DNA of 64,000 nt. Source: Prorocentrum cordatum (lineage: Eukaryota > Sar > Dinophyceae > Prorocentrales > Prorocentraceae). Location: assembly GCA_963575745.1 (NCBI GenBank), contig CAUYUJ010020600.1:10001-74000 (forward strand), written 5' to 3'. Below are positions 21,535-31,770 of the stretch, piece by piece (position 1 is the first letter of the stretch; each line of letters starts with the position of its first letter). The notes below the pieces were generated by a model. That model saw only the letters and a list, made by a program, of their open reading frames with translations. It did no database searches and was not told the DNA's origin. The translations under genes and the position numbers were made by a program.

Positions 21535-22568
21535 CACGACGACGACGACGACGACGTCGACGACGACGGCGACGACGACGGCGACGGCGACGACGACGAC
21601 GAGCGAAGGCGAGAGCGAGAGAGAACGACAGCAGGGCCACAGGGACACGAAGTAGGCCACGAAGGGCGACAGCGGGGACACGAAGGGAATGCGTATGGGG
21701 CCACGAGGAGCGCGAACGAGCGGGGGCCACGAAGGGCATACGTATACTGGGCCGCGGAGGGCAAGGACGGGGCCACTAAGGGCAGCAACGGGGCCACGAA
21801 GGGCAGCGAGGGGGCCACGAAGGGCGACAGCGGAGCCACGAAGTGCAGGAAGGGGGCCACGAAGGGCGACAACGGGGCCACGAAGGGCATGTGCATGGGG
21901 CCACGACGGGCGCGAACTATCGGGGGCCACGAAGGGCAGATCATGCGGGGCCACAGAAGGCAACGACGGGGCCACTGAAGGTAGCAACTGGGCCACGTAG
22001 GGTCCACAAACGGCGACAGCGGGGCCACGAAGGGCACGCACCTGGGACCACAACGGGCGCAAACGAACGGGGGCCACGAAGGGCATACGTATACTGGGCC
22101 GCGGAGGGCAAGGACGGGGCCACTGAGGGCAGTAACGGGGCCATGAAGGGCAGCGAGGGGGCCACGAAGGGCGACAGCGGGGCCACGAAGGGCATGTGCA
22201 TGGGGCCACCACGGGCGCGAACGAGCGGGGGCCACGAAGGGCATACATTTGTGGGGCCACGAAAAGCAGCGAGGGGGCCACGAAGGGCAGCGAGGGGGCC
22301 GCGAAGGGCTGCAACGGGGCCACGAAGGGCTGCGGGGCCACGAAGGGCTGCGGGGCCACGAAGGGTTGCGACGGGGCCACGAAGGGCTACAACGGGGCCA
22401 CGAAGGGCTGCAACGGGGCCACGAAGGGCAGCGAGGAGGCCACGAGGGGCTGCAACGGGGCCGCGAAGGGCAGCGAGGGGGCCACGAAGGGTTGCAACGG
22501 GGTTACGAAACAAAGCGAGGGGGCCACGAAGGGCTGCAACGGGGCCACGAAGGGCAGCGAGATCCCGA
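21535..22568. repeat. ACG run and 21-bp minisatellite
   Basis: An ACG tract (21535-21605) leads into an imperfect 21-bp tandem array of GGGGCCACGAAGGGC plus six variable bases, sometimes expanded with GCATACGTATACTGGGCCGC. The GGGGCCACGAA core is the same as in the 90-bp minisatellite. Confidence 0.85.
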
Positions 22569-22589
22569 TTCTTAGGTGATCTGTGATGG

Positions 22590-22870
22590 AGTCCTAAACG
22601 TGAGCGCGACTCCTGGGTGCCTCGGTGTCGGGAGCGATGCGACTGAATAAATTGCAAGAATTTCCACCGCAAGGACGCTACTCTTCAGTGGATTGCAACC
22701 ATGTCTCCAGCGAGAGCGCGACTCCAGAGCGCCGGGAGAGCGATCCCTGAGTAAATGGTAAGGAAGTTCCAAGCGAGAGCGCGACTCCTGAATAAAATGA
22801 CATCTCGGGCGGGAGCGGGGGTCCTGGCTAAATTGTGAGGAAGTCGCAGGCGGGAGCCATTGTTGTTGCA
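22590..22870. repeat. GAGAGCGCGACTCC tandem repeat
   Basis: GAGCGCGACTCC-type words recur about every 50-90 bp with GAATAAA or GAGTAAA and GGAAGTTCC between them. This is a degenerate minisatellite. Confidence 0.6.
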
Positions 22871-22929
22871 ACCCGGGGGCCAACGACACAGTTTGACACT
22901 CAAGATTTTCCCTGCTAAAAACACGGTGC

Positions 22930-23280
22930 GAGCCCCGGGAAGGGCACTTCAATCGAGAAGAAACAATGTGCACCGGACCGGGGGGATCAACAATAGTTAT
23001 TTTTCAGAAGTGGGAGTTCAACAAAACACAAGAAAAAACGCCCAGACTCCGCCTGCAGGAGGACGTGCCCGACCGAAGTCTGGGTCTGGGAGCCCGTGCG
23101 CGGCCAAAGCTCGCCGTGGCCCGGGAGGCCCCTCCGCGTTTCCGTCGGCGGCGCTCTCCCGGGTGGCGGCGCGACGGCCGTGCGCACCCGCTCCCGGCTT
23201 CGGCAGCGCGGGGGGGAGGACATGGGGGGGGGCCCGACCTTCCCGAGTGCCATAAAATAACACTCCAGATTTATAAACCT
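22930..23280. repeat. Half of an introner end and a 67-bp direct repeat
   Basis: GCCTGCAGGAGGACGTGCCCGACC at about 23051 is the right end of the TCGGGCATGTCC element; its left end is not found. CTCTCCCGGGTGGCGGCGCG and following sequence at 23152-23218 recur at 23330-23396. Confidence 0.6.
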
Positions 23281-23410
23281 ATCGGGACTGCCTCAAACCT
23301 CGACAGGAATTAGAACGTCGATGTCCTGGTGCTCTCCCGGGTGGCGGCGCGACGGCTGTGCGCACCCGCTCCCAGCTTCGGCAGCGCGGGGGGGGAGCAG
23401 CAGGCCACAG

Positions 23411-23531
23411 GCGAACCCTACCCCTACCCCCCACGATTTCTGAGGGGGGGGGCTCGCTTCGACCAGGAGCTCCCGAGCGAAGTGTACCCCCCCCCCCCCC
23501 TCAGAAATCGTGGGGGGTAGGGGTAGGGCTC
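23411..23531. repeat. Foldback with 40-bp inverted ends
   Basis: CCCTACCCCTACCCCCCACG, then ATTTCTGAGGGGGG, is mirrored at 23490-23531. The loop is itself inverted (GCTCGCTTCG/CGAGCGAAG). Non-coding. Confidence 0.85.
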
Positions 23532-23539
23532 GCATGTGG

Positions 23540-24150
23540 TCCCCTGAGGAGGACAGGGGGGGTGGGCGGAGGAGGGGAAGCGGGGAGGAGGAAGAGGAGA
23601 GCAGAGGGTCCTCCTCCTCCTGCTCCCTCTCCCTCCCTTGTTTCTTCTTGCTGCGCCTCCCTCGCTCCAGTCTCCCTGCTCGCACTGCAGACGCGACGGG
23701 CCACTGTTCCTCTCCTTTCGTCATGCCCCATCTGTTCTCTGATGTCTTCTCGGCGGCCGCCTCAATCAGTGCCAGAGCCAACCGAGACCCGACCGAATAC
23801 CCTAGCTGCCAGTGCTTAACGAGCGCCGCTAGGTCGGATTGGCACCAACATGCTTACATTCTCTGTCGCTGGAGCCGAATGCAAAGAGTACCAGCTGTTA
23901 TCGCGACATACCACCCCTTGCCTTTCCTCCATCCCTTCGACCAGCATCCCCACTTCAGATCACTCCTTGACCCTTGATCGCTCTTTTCGCGCTCGTCCTT
24001 CCTTCCGCCTTTCTCCTTCCTCTGTTCGAGAGGACCGATAAAAGGGGGGAGCGGAGGTTCCCAACCACGTGAAGAGAGACAGCCGCACGGGCCTGAAGAG
24101 GAGCCAATGGCGAGAACATGTGGCGCACTTTTGGAAGGGAAGGGACGAGG
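23540..24150. other. No recognised gene
   Basis: Mixed C/T-rich sequence with short GGA patches. No domain, repeat partner or splice pattern recognised. Confidence 0.4.
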
Positions 24151-24154
24151 AGGG

Positions 24155-24366
24155 AGGAAGGAGAGGAGGAGGAGGAGGAGGAGGAGGAGGAGGAGGAGGA
24201 GGAGGAGGAGGAGGAGGAGGAGGAGGGAGGGAGGAGGAGGGAGAAGGAGGAGGAGGAGGAGGAGGAGGAGGAAGGAGGGAGGAGGGGGAGGGGGAGGAGG
24301 ACAAGCTAGGTGCGCTCGCGTCATATCTGACATCCTACCCCTCCCTCCCATCCCTTACCATGGCGT
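24155..24366. repeat. GGA tract plus a block inverted at 32827
   Basis: A GGA array (24155-24300) is followed by a 60-bp block (GCGTCATATCTGACATCC, then CCATCCCTTACCATGGCG). Its reverse complement occurs at 32827-32886. Both copies adjoin low-complexity sequence. Confidence 0.8.
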
Positions 24367-24529
24367 AGATCCCCTCTCTACTCGCACAGTCGGATGTCGA
24401 GCAGGGCAATGATCCCGAAAGGGTACGCGATGCATTGTAGAGCACGGCATGGCATGGCGTAGAAGAGCACCGCAAAGCGTAGTATCAACCTAGCATTGCA
24501 TTGCATGCCGTGGCATGGCACGGGAAATG

Positions 24530-24725
24530 ACGCCAGCGCTGCAGCGGGAGCACGAGTCGAAACGAGCGGAAGCGCGGAAATGAGGCCAGCGTTGCAGCGG
24601 GAGCACGATTCGGAACAAGCGGAAGCACGGAAATGAGGCCGCGCTGCAGCGGGAGCACGATTCGGAACGAGCGGGGCCCGAAAATGAGGCCGGCGCCACA
24701 GCGAGAGCAGCATTTTGAAAATTAT
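24530..24725 (+). repeat. 58-bp tandem repeat, copy 1
   Basis: About four units with GCAGCGGGAGCACGATTCGG, AGCGGAAGC and GAAATGAGGCC. The reverse-complement array lies at 32200-32420. Confidence 0.8.
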
Positions 24726-24737
24726 CTTGGCGAAGGA

Positions 24738-26525
24738 CCCAAACAGATGCAATTGTGAATAACGCTTTGTGGGTGTCGCTTTCGGTGGGGCTCCTTATGG
24801 GGCCACGAAAGGCGTGCCACGAAATATTGTCCTGGGCGTACGGGACGCATGAGGGCGGTAGCACTGGGGCCTTCGGTGGAGCTCCCTATGGGGCAACGAA
24901 ACGTGTGAGGGGTGTGCCGAAATGGGTGCGGCGCCGCCATGCCAACGCAGTCACTGGGGCCTTCGGTGGAGCTCCCTATGGGGCCACGAAACGTGTGAGG
25001 GGTGTGCCGAGATGGGCGCGGCGCCGCCATGCCAACGCAGCCACTGGGGCCTTCGGTTGAGCTCCCTATGGGGCCACGAAACGTGTGAGGGATGCGCCGA
25101 AATGGGTGCGGCGCCGCCATGCCAACGCAGCCACTGGGGCCTTCGGTAGAGCTCCCTATGTGGCCACGAAACGTGTGAGGGGTGTGCCGAAATCGGCGCG
25201 GCGCCGCCATGCCAACGCAGCCATGGGGCCTTCGGTGGAGCTCCCTATGGGGCCACGAAACGTGTGAGGGGTGTGCCGAAATGGGTGCGGTGCCGCCATG
25301 CCAACGCAGCCATTGGGGCCCTCGGTGGAGCTCCCTATGGGGCCACGAAACGTGTGAGGGGTGTGCCGAAATGGGTGCGGTGCCGCCATGCCAATGCAGC
25401 CACTGGGGCCCTCGGTGGAGCTCCCTATGGGGCCACGAAAACGTGTGAGGGTGTGCCGAACACGGGTGCGGGGCCGGCCATGCGAACGCATCAATTGGGG
25501 GCCTTCGGGGAAGCCTCCCGGCCCCCGATTTGTGGCCACGAAACGTGCGAGGGGTGCTGTGCCGAATGGGTGCGGGCCCGCCACGCCCCAAACCAGCCAA
25601 TGGGGCCTTCGGTGTAGCTCCATATGGGGCCACAAACGGTGCCAGGGATGTGCCGAAATGGGTTGCGCGCCGCCATGCCAAAGCAGCCACCTGGAGGCCT
25701 TCGTGGAGCTCCATGGGGGCCACGAAACGTGTGAGGGATTGTGCCGACATGGTTGCCGGCGCCCCATGCCAAACGCAGCCACTGGGGGTCTCTTTTCGGT
25801 GGAGCTCACCATGGGGCCACGAAGCGTGTGAGGGGCGTGCCGGAAATGGGTGCGGCGCCCGCATGCCATCGCAGCCACGCGGGCCGTCGGTTGGAGCCCC
25901 TATGCGGCCACGCAAACGTGTGATGGGGTTGTGCCGAAATTGGTCTTCCGCTCGCCATGCCAACGCAGCCCACTGGGGCCTTCGGTGGAGGCTCCCTATG
26001 GGACACGAAAACGTGTGAGGGGTGTGCCAAATGGGCGCCCTCCCCCCCCCCCCGGCGGCCGCCATGCCAACGCAGCCAATTGGGCCTTCGGGGAGCTCCC
26101 TATGGGGCCACGAAACGTGGTGAGGGGTGTGCCAAATTTGGGCGCCGCAGCGTGCCATTGCCAACGCAGCCACTGGGGCCTTCGGTGGAGCTCCCTATGG
26201 GGCCACGAAACGTGTGAGGGGTGTGCCGAAATGGGCGCGGCGCCGCCATGCGAACGCAGCCACTGGGGCCTTCGGTGGAGCTCCCTATGGGGCCACGAAA
26301 CGTGTGAGGGGTGTGCCGAAATGGGTGCGGCGCCGCCATGCCAACGCAGCCACTGGGGCCTTCGGTGGAGCTCCCTATGGGGCCACGAAACGTGTGAGGG
26401 GTGTGCCGTGATAGTGGGAGGAGGGAGGAGGGAGGGGGGAGATGGCGGAGGAGGAGGAAGGAAGGAGAGGAGACGCGGGGCACCGTCTCTTCAAAACGAG
26501 GACCCAACACCACAGGATGGTTGGG
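24738..26525 (+). mobile_element. CCCAACCA element carrying a 90-bp minisatellite, copy 2
   Basis: Left end GACCCAAACAGATGC with TTGTGAATAACGC. Right end CCGTCTCTTCAAAACGAGG, then ATGGTTGGG. The array (about 24790-26410) holds some 18 diverged units that differ from copy 1 in the middle (GCGGCGCCGCCATGCCAACG), with several indels around 25440-26050. Same architecture, older array. Confidence 0.82.
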
Positions 26526-26534
26526 AACAAATGC

Positions 26535-26660
26535 AAGCGAAAACCCAACTCCCGGGAATCCTGTGTGTAAAAAACGAGTACGCGGGGGGGGGTGGCGAAC
26601 ATTTCCAGCACGTCATCAGGGGAAGAGGGAGAGTAGATTTCATATTGAGTAAATGTGGTG
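26535..26660 (-). repeat. Dispersed repeat inverted at 32085
   Basis: The CCGGGAATCCTGTGTGTAAAA, ACGAGTACGCGG, CATCAGGGGAAGAG and TTCATATTGAGTAAAT blocks occur as reverse complement at 32085-32200. Both copies abut GGA/TCC sequence at the same end. Confidence 0.75.
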
Positions 26661-27225
26661 GAGAGGAGAGGAGGAGGAGGAGGAAGGAGAAGAAGAAGGG
26701 AGGAGGAGGAGAGGAGGAGGAGGAGGAGGAGGAGGAAGAGGAGAAGGAAAGAGGAAGAGGAGGGAGGAGGAGGAGGGAGGAGGAGAGGAGGAGGAGGATG
26801 AGGAGGAGGAAGGGAGGAGGAGGAGGAGGAGGAGGAAGAGGAGGAGGAGGAGGAGAGGAGGGAGGAGGAAGAGGAGGAGGAGGAAAGAGGAGGAGGAGGA
26901 GGAAGAGGAGAGGAGAGGGAGGAGGAGGAAGAGGAGGAGGAGAGGAGGAGGAAGGAGGAGGAGGAGGAGGAGGAGGGGGAAAAGGAGGAAAAAGAGGGGA
27001 GGGAGGAGGAGGAGGAGGAGGAAGAGGAGCAGGAGGAAGAGGAGGAGGAGCAGGAGGAGGAAGTGGAGGAGGAGGAGGAGGAGGAGGAGGAGGAGGAGGA
27101 GGAGGAAGAGGAGCAGGAGGAAGAGGAGGAGGAGCAGGAGGAGGAAGTGGAGGAAGAGGAGGAGGAGGAGGAGGAGGAGGAGGAGGAGGAGGGGGAGGAG
27201 GAGGGGGAGGAGGAGCAGCAGGAGG
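26660..27225. repeat. Long GGA tract
   Basis: About 560 bp of imperfect GGA. Open frames over it encode only Glu/Arg/Gly or Ser/Leu/Pro runs. Confidence 0.95.
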
Positions 27226-27420
27226 CCGTGTGCAAACGGCTCCGTGGGCCCTGCAGGCGTGGCACTGCAAAGATTGCGAGGCCACGAGCGCCCCCCGGCC
27301 TCCAGGCCGCAGGAGGAGGCTTGCCGCCAGGGAAACCATGCACTGTACCACTCCTTGGTCGAAGATCGACGACGCCTCAGGAGACGCCAACGTTGCATTG
27401 ATCGCGTCGTAGACAGAATC
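27226..27420 (+). other. Possible exon, unassigned
   Basis: A 195-bp island of normal complexity between a GGA tract and a MITE. Two frames are open; one ends in a basic helix (VEDRRRLRRRQRCIDRVVDR). No family recognised and no splice partner identified. Confidence 0.25.
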
Positions 27421-27726
27421 CGGACGGCAGGTTTTCGGGCCTCGGGGGGCCCTCGACGGGCCTCGGGGCCGTCAAAAAACGACTCAGGATAAAAAAAAAT
27501 GGTCCCGGGGAATTTCCCCTGGACCGTTTTTTTTCGGAAGTCCCGACCCTTTCAAAGGGTCCGGATTCCAAGGGCCTTTTTTTGGGAAGTCCCGACCCTT
27601 TTTGGGGAAGTCCCGACGCTTTTTCTGGAAGTCCCGACCCCCTTGTTTGGGAAGTCCCGACCCTTTCAAAGGGTCGGGACTTCCAAGGACCCCGTGTTGA
27701 GAAAATCAGGACGTCGCGTGTCTGGG
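27421..27726 (+). mobile_element. CCCAGAC MITE with expanded 27-bp internal repeat
   Basis: The left part has GGCAGGTTTTCGGGCC and GACTCAGGATAAAAAA. The interior is expanded into about five GGGAAGTCCCGACCCTTT-type units that can form hairpins (27525-27690). The right end has AAAATCAGGACGTCGCGTG, then TCTGGG. Confidence 0.7.
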
Positions 27727-27915
27727 AACGCTGTACGGTGCATGCAGGTCGTCCGCGGATGTATTCGGCGGCACGCCGAAAGGGGGCCGGGGCCTGCGGA
27801 GGGCCCGGAGAACTGGAGGGTCAAGATGGGAAGGGGGCAGCGAGGGCTGCAGAAAAGGAGGCCGTTTGGGCCGGGGCCCAGAAGGGGGACCTCGGGGGCG
27901 CGAAGAGTGCACCTC
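27727..27915 (+). other. Block between two MITEs, unassigned
   Basis: Non-repetitive and GC-rich. One frame reads as an Ala/Gly/Lys-rich stretch. Possible exon, no evidence beyond its setting. Confidence 0.25.
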
Positions 27916-28084
27916 CCCAGAGGTCCGACGCCGAGATGTTTCCAATGCGGGGTCCCTGGAAGGCTCGGCCCATTCCCCAGGACCGGTTTTTTATCCGGAG
28001 TCGTTTCCTCACGGTCCCCTATGGAGGGCCTCCTATGGAGGCCGAAAGCTGCGAGAAACGTCGGTCATGCGTCGGATCTCTGGG
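27916..28084 (-). mobile_element. CCCAGAC MITE, minus orientation
   Basis: CCCAGAGGTCCGACGCCGAG start, CAGGACCGGTTTTTTATCC and CTGCGAGAAACGTC inside, ATCTCTGGG end. Confidence 0.8.
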
Positions 28085-28390
28085 TCGCTTGGCCCCCCCC
28101 CCGCCCGGTATCCCCCCCCCCCCGTGCGGCGCTCCACTGTTTTCCCAGGGGTCGGCCGGCTGCTCTCCCCGAGGGCCGCTCCTGGCCGGCGGCCCCCAGG
28201 GGGCCCGGGCAGAGCGCCGCGGGAGGCTCACGAGGAGTGCGGCCACGTCTGGGGCGGGGGGGGGGGGGCCCGCGGCCAGCGGGGCCCTCTGGGCGCCACG
28301 GCGGGAGGGGACAGGTCCGCAGGCGGAGCCCGTCGCCCCCTCTCGCTGGCGACCTTTCCCCCCCGCCTCCCCGAGAGGTCTCCGCCCGAA

Positions 28391-28501
28391 GCCAGCGCCC
28401 TGGTGGGCGGGCGAGGACCTCGATGGAGTTCTCCGCCGCGCCCCGAGGAGGCCAGAGGAGGACGGTGCCGTGCCCCCCAGGCCCCACCAGCGCCGATCCC
28501 A
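28391..28501 (+). repeat. 111-bp inverted repeat, left arm
   Basis: AGCGCCCTGGTGGGCGGGCG through CCACCAGCGCCGATC is present as a near-perfect reverse complement at 31513-31629. The two arms enclose 3 kb. One frame stays open (EARGGRCRAPQAPPAP). Either a shared exon-like fragment or a mobile-element end. The preceding sequence 28085-28390 is GC-rich with long C and G runs and was not recognised. Confidence 0.75.
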
Positions 28502-28513
28502 AGCAACATTGTC

Positions 28514-28695
28514 TCCAGACGTCGTGATTTGTTCACGGCGTCGACCCCGAGAAGTCTCGCCCCAGTCCCCAGGGCTGGTGTTTCATGCCGAGCCGTTTCT
28601 GTTGACGCTCCCGAGGCCGGGCAAGGGCCCCCGGAGGCCGAAAGTAGCGAGAAGCCTCCCGTCGCATTTGTTTCACAGCGCGATGGGGGTCAGGG
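28514..28695 (-). mobile_element. CCCAGAC MITE, minus orientation
   Basis: CCAGACGTCGTGATTTGTTC start, CCCCAGGGCTGGTGTTTC and GAGAAGCCTCCCGTCGC inside, GTCAGGG end. Confidence 0.78.
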
Positions 28696-28699
28696 AAAG

Positions 28700-29050
28700 C
28701 CTGGCTGCTCAGAAATCAGGAGGAAAAGAAACACACAGACACAATGAATCCTCGATTTCCCAGAAAATATGGGAAAATATGGGAAGTGGGGAGGAAGACA
28801 GAAACCCAGAAAATATGATAAAATATGGTAAATTATTTTATTTGTGTGTATTTATGTGTGTGTCCTGGGGCCCCGTCAAGAAGCGGGGGAACGCCCTGGG
28901 ACGCACCCCAAGGGGAGACCATTCAGACGCGCCGCTCCGTCGAGGCTGAACGCCCCCACGTCGTACATCACAGGGGTGGCCCCAGCATGGCGGGTCCGTT
29001 CGGAAGCCCCACGAAGCCTGGGATGGGGGTCGGCATGTCCCCTGTTGGCC
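28700..29050. other. A/T-rich patch and unassigned sequence
   Basis: AAAATATGGG-type repeats at 28765-28830, then TTTATTTGTGTGTATTTATG. The remainder has no recognised content. Confidence 0.5.
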
Positions 29051-29054
29051 TCCT

Positions 29055-29158
29055 CCGTAAGAACGGTTTCTTGAAGGCAGATCTGCCTTCAAAAACCGTT
29101 CTTACAGAGTAGACCATTGTTTGAAGGCAGATCTGCCTTCAAAAAACCGTTCTTACAA
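29055..29158. repeat. Near-perfect palindrome plus a half copy
   Basis: GTAAGAACGGTTTCTTGAAG at 29055 pairs with its complement ending AACCGTTCTTAC at 29104 around a central AGATCT. The right half recurs at 29118-29158. It can form a hairpin or cruciform. Confidence 0.9.
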
Positions 29159-29306
29159 GGTAAGATCAGCTCGTGCTGGCCCACGGGCCCCGTGCCTCGC
29201 AGCCCTAGCAGGTCCGGTAAGATGCTGGCCGATCCTCTGACAACGGGTGCAGTGAGGCTGTGGATGGCAGCTCGGCCCTGATCGTCCGTGACGGCCTGGC
29301 AAAGGA

Positions 29307-30104
29307 CCCAACCATATGCAGTCGTGGGCACCATCGTTGTATGCACCGCGTTCGGTGGAGCTCCCCATGGGGCCACGAACTGTATAAGGGGTGTGCCAAA
29401 ATGGGTGTGGCGGCCGCATGCGAGCGCTGGCATCTGGGCCTTCGGTGGAGCTGCCTATGGGGCCACGAAGCGTGTGTGAGGGTTTGCCAACATGGGTGCG
29501 GCGGGCGCATGCGAGCGCTGGCATTTGGGCCTTCGGTGGAGCTTCCTACGGGGCAACGAAACTTGCGAGGGGTGTGCCACAATGGGTACGACGGCTGCAT
29601 ATGAGCGCTGGCATTTGGGCCTTCGGTAGGCCTGCCTATGGGGCCACGAAGCGTGTGTGAGGGTTTGCCAAAATCGGTGCGCCGGGCGCATGCCAGCGCT
29701 GGCGTTTGGGCCTTCGGTGGAGCTCCCTATGGGGCCACGAAACGTGTGAAGGGTGTGCCACATGGGTGCGGTCGGACCATGCGAGCGCTGGCGCTTGGGC
29801 CTGCGGCAGAGCTCCATATGGGGCCATGAAACGTGTGAGGCGTGTGCCAAAACGGATGCGGCGGGCGCACGCGAGCGCTGGCATTTGGGCCTCCAGTGGG
29901 GCTCCATATGGGGCCACGAAACGTGTGAGGGGTGTGCCAAAGTGAGGGGGGTGACGGGAGAAGGGAGGAGGGGGAGGAGGAGAAGGATAGAGGAGGAGAA
30001 GGAGGAGGAGGAGGAGGAAAAGGTGAAGGAGGAGAAGGAGGAGGAGGAGGAGAGGAGGAGACGCGGGGATCTCTCTTCAAAACGAGCACCACAGGATGGT
30101 TGGG
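29307..30104 (+). mobile_element. CCCAACCA element carrying a 90-bp minisatellite, copy 3
   Basis: Left end CCCAACCATATGCAGTCGTG. Right end CTCTCTTCAAAACGAGCACC, then ATGGTTGGG. About seven array units (29355-29945) carry GAGCGCTGGCATTTGGGCC in place of the middle of the copy 1 unit. A GGA spacer precedes the right end, as in the other copies. Confidence 0.82.
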
Positions 30105-30264
30105 AAAAAGTCAGGGCGGGAGGTTTTCGTTATTTTCGGCGGGTGCCCTCGCCAGGCCCTGGGACCGTCAATAAGCGCATCAGGATGGAAAAACGGACTT
30201 GGGGAAAGGGTGATGAATCCTGAGGACGGCGACTTAAAAAAGGTCAGGACGTCGCATGTCTGGG
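30105..30264 (+). mobile_element. CCCAGAC MITE, plus orientation
   Basis: CAGGGCGGGAGGTTTTCGTT, CCCTCGCCAGGCCCTGGGACC, TTAAAAAAGGTCAGGACGTC, ending TGTCTGGG. It begins exactly where the preceding composite element ends. Confidence 0.75.
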
Positions 30265-30397
30265 ATAAAGCGAGAACCCAACCCCACCCCCAGTCCCGAC
30301 CCCCACCCCCGAATCAGGGATCCAGGACTGGCGGTGGAGGATTTTCTGGATTCAGTCCCGACCCCCTGAATCACCAGTTCGGGAGTGGGGTCAGCAA

Positions 30398-30588
30398 CCC
30401 AGAGATCCGATGTCGCGATTTTTTCAATACGGGTCCCCGGAAAGCTCGACCCATTCCCGAGGACCGGATGTTCATCCTGAGTCGTTTCTTCACGGTCCTG
30501 GGGCCCGGTGAGGGCCCGCCCTTATATAGAAGCCAGAAATTGCGTCAAAACGTCCGTCTTGATTTTTCCCAGGCGTTGGATGTCTGGG
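30398..30588 (-). mobile_element. CCCAGAC MITE, minus orientation
   Basis: CCCAGAGATCCGATGTCGCG start, GAGGACCGGATGTTCATCC and CGGTGAGGGCC inside, ATGTCTGGG end. Contains a small TTATATAGAAG insertion. The DNA from 30265 to 30397 is C-rich and unassigned. Confidence 0.8.
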
Positions 30589-30689
30589 CCTGGGCTTGGG
30601 GGTGGACTCCCCGTCCTTCAGCAGCAGCAGCAGCAGACCACCCCGACGGGCCTTGCCCCAGCGGGCCCCCCAAAATGATCCTGGCGAGG

Positions 30690-30893
30690 GACACAACTAT
30701 ACGCTGTCGTGAGTGCCGGGTGGTGGGTGCCGCGAGGAGGCGGGGAGCTAGGGAGGAGGCGGAGGAGGACAGGAGAGGAGGAACGCGGGGGGAAGGGAGG
30801 AGGGAGGGGGAGGGAGAAGGGGGAGGAGAGGAGAGGAGGAACGCGGGGCGCTGCCTCTTCAGAGCGAGGACCCGACACCACGGGATGGTTGGG
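30690..30893 (+). mobile_element. CCCAACCA element without minisatellite, copy 4
   Basis: The degenerate left end GGGACACAACTATACGCTGTCG and the right end CTGCCTCTTCAGAGCGAGG, then ATGGTTGGG, match copies 1-3, with a GGA spacer between. The 90-bp array is absent. Confidence 0.65.
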
Positions 30894-31250
30894 AAGCACC
30901 CCCGCCGAGGCGATGGGCAGAGGGCCGCACCCGCGGGATCGAGGCGGGGCCCCGGCGGCTCTCCAGGCCTGCAGGGCCCACCCACCCGCTGCCCGCGCTC
31001 CGGCCCCGGGGTCGACGTGCAGGCGCCCGCGCGGGGGCGGGCGCCCTCCGCGTGGGGATAGAGAGAAAGAATTGCCTCGCGTGGTGAGAAGGAGGAGGAG
31101 GAGGAGGATGAGGAGGAGGAGGAGGATGAGGAGGAAAAGGCGGAAGAGGAGGAGGACGCGTAGAGAGGAAAAGGCGGGAGGAGGAGGAGGAGGAGGAGGA
31201 GGAGGAGGAGGAAAAGGCGGAAGAGGAGGAGGAGGAGGAGGAGGAGGAGG
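30894..31250. repeat. Unassigned GC-rich block and GGA tracts
   Basis: 30894-31080 is GC-rich and unrecognised. 31085-31250 is GGA repeat with AAAGGCGG interruptions. Confidence 0.7.
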
Positions 31251-31252
31251 GA

Positions 31253-31408
31253 AAGACGGGAGGTTGTTCCCCGTCTTCGGCCTCCGGGGGCCCCTGCCGG
31301 GCCTCGGGGGCGTCCAAGAGCGGCTCGGCACGAGAAGCCGGTCCCAAGGAAGGGGTCCAGACCTCTGGGGGTTGCAGTGGTGAACATGTCACGACGTCGG
31401 GGGTCTGG
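31253..31408 (+). mobile_element. CCCAGAC MITE, plus orientation
   Basis: GACGGGAGGTTGTTCCCC, CCTGCCGGGCCTCGGG, GAGAAGCCGGTCCCAAGG, ending CGGGGGTCTGG. Confidence 0.8.
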
Positions 31409-31512
31409 AGAGCACGTTGTGTGTGTGTTTTCGGCCTCGGGGCGGCGAGGGCCTCACATGGGCCGTCAAAAGCGGCGGTGACACGGGCGGTGGTGACGCT
31501 GGGGTGTGGTTC

Positions 31513-31629
31513 GCGATCGGCGCTGGTGGGGCCTGGGGGGCACGGCACCGTCCTCCTCTGGCCTCCTCGGGGCGCGGCGGAGAACTCTATCGAGGTCCTC
31601 GCCCGCCCACCAGGGCGCTGGTTGCGAAC
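31513..31629 (-). repeat. 111-bp inverted repeat, right arm
   Basis: Reverse complement of 28391-28501 with very few differences, starting GATCGGCGCTGGTGGGGCC. Confidence 0.75.
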
Positions 31630-31654
31630 CGCACCGTGTGCAATGCACACACTG

Positions 31655-31770
31655 GCGAGCCGTCGACAAAAGACGACTCGGGACGAGATGCCGCTCCCTC
31701 CTGCTGGGAAGGGGTCGAGACCCCTGGGCTCGAAGTTGCGAACAAATCATGAAGTCGGCGGGGGGGGGGC
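31655..31770 (+). mobile_element. CCCAGAC MITE, 3-prime part
   Basis: CGACAAAAGACGACTCGGG, GGGAAGGGGTCGAGACC and AACAAATCATGAAGTCGG represent the second half of the family consensus. Confidence 0.6.

Noticed and set aside
19806-22244. An open frame of about 800 codons on the minus strand
   Set aside because: It is produced by the 90-bp and 21-bp tandem repeats, whose periods are multiples of three and lack stops on both strands. All three plus frames are open as well.
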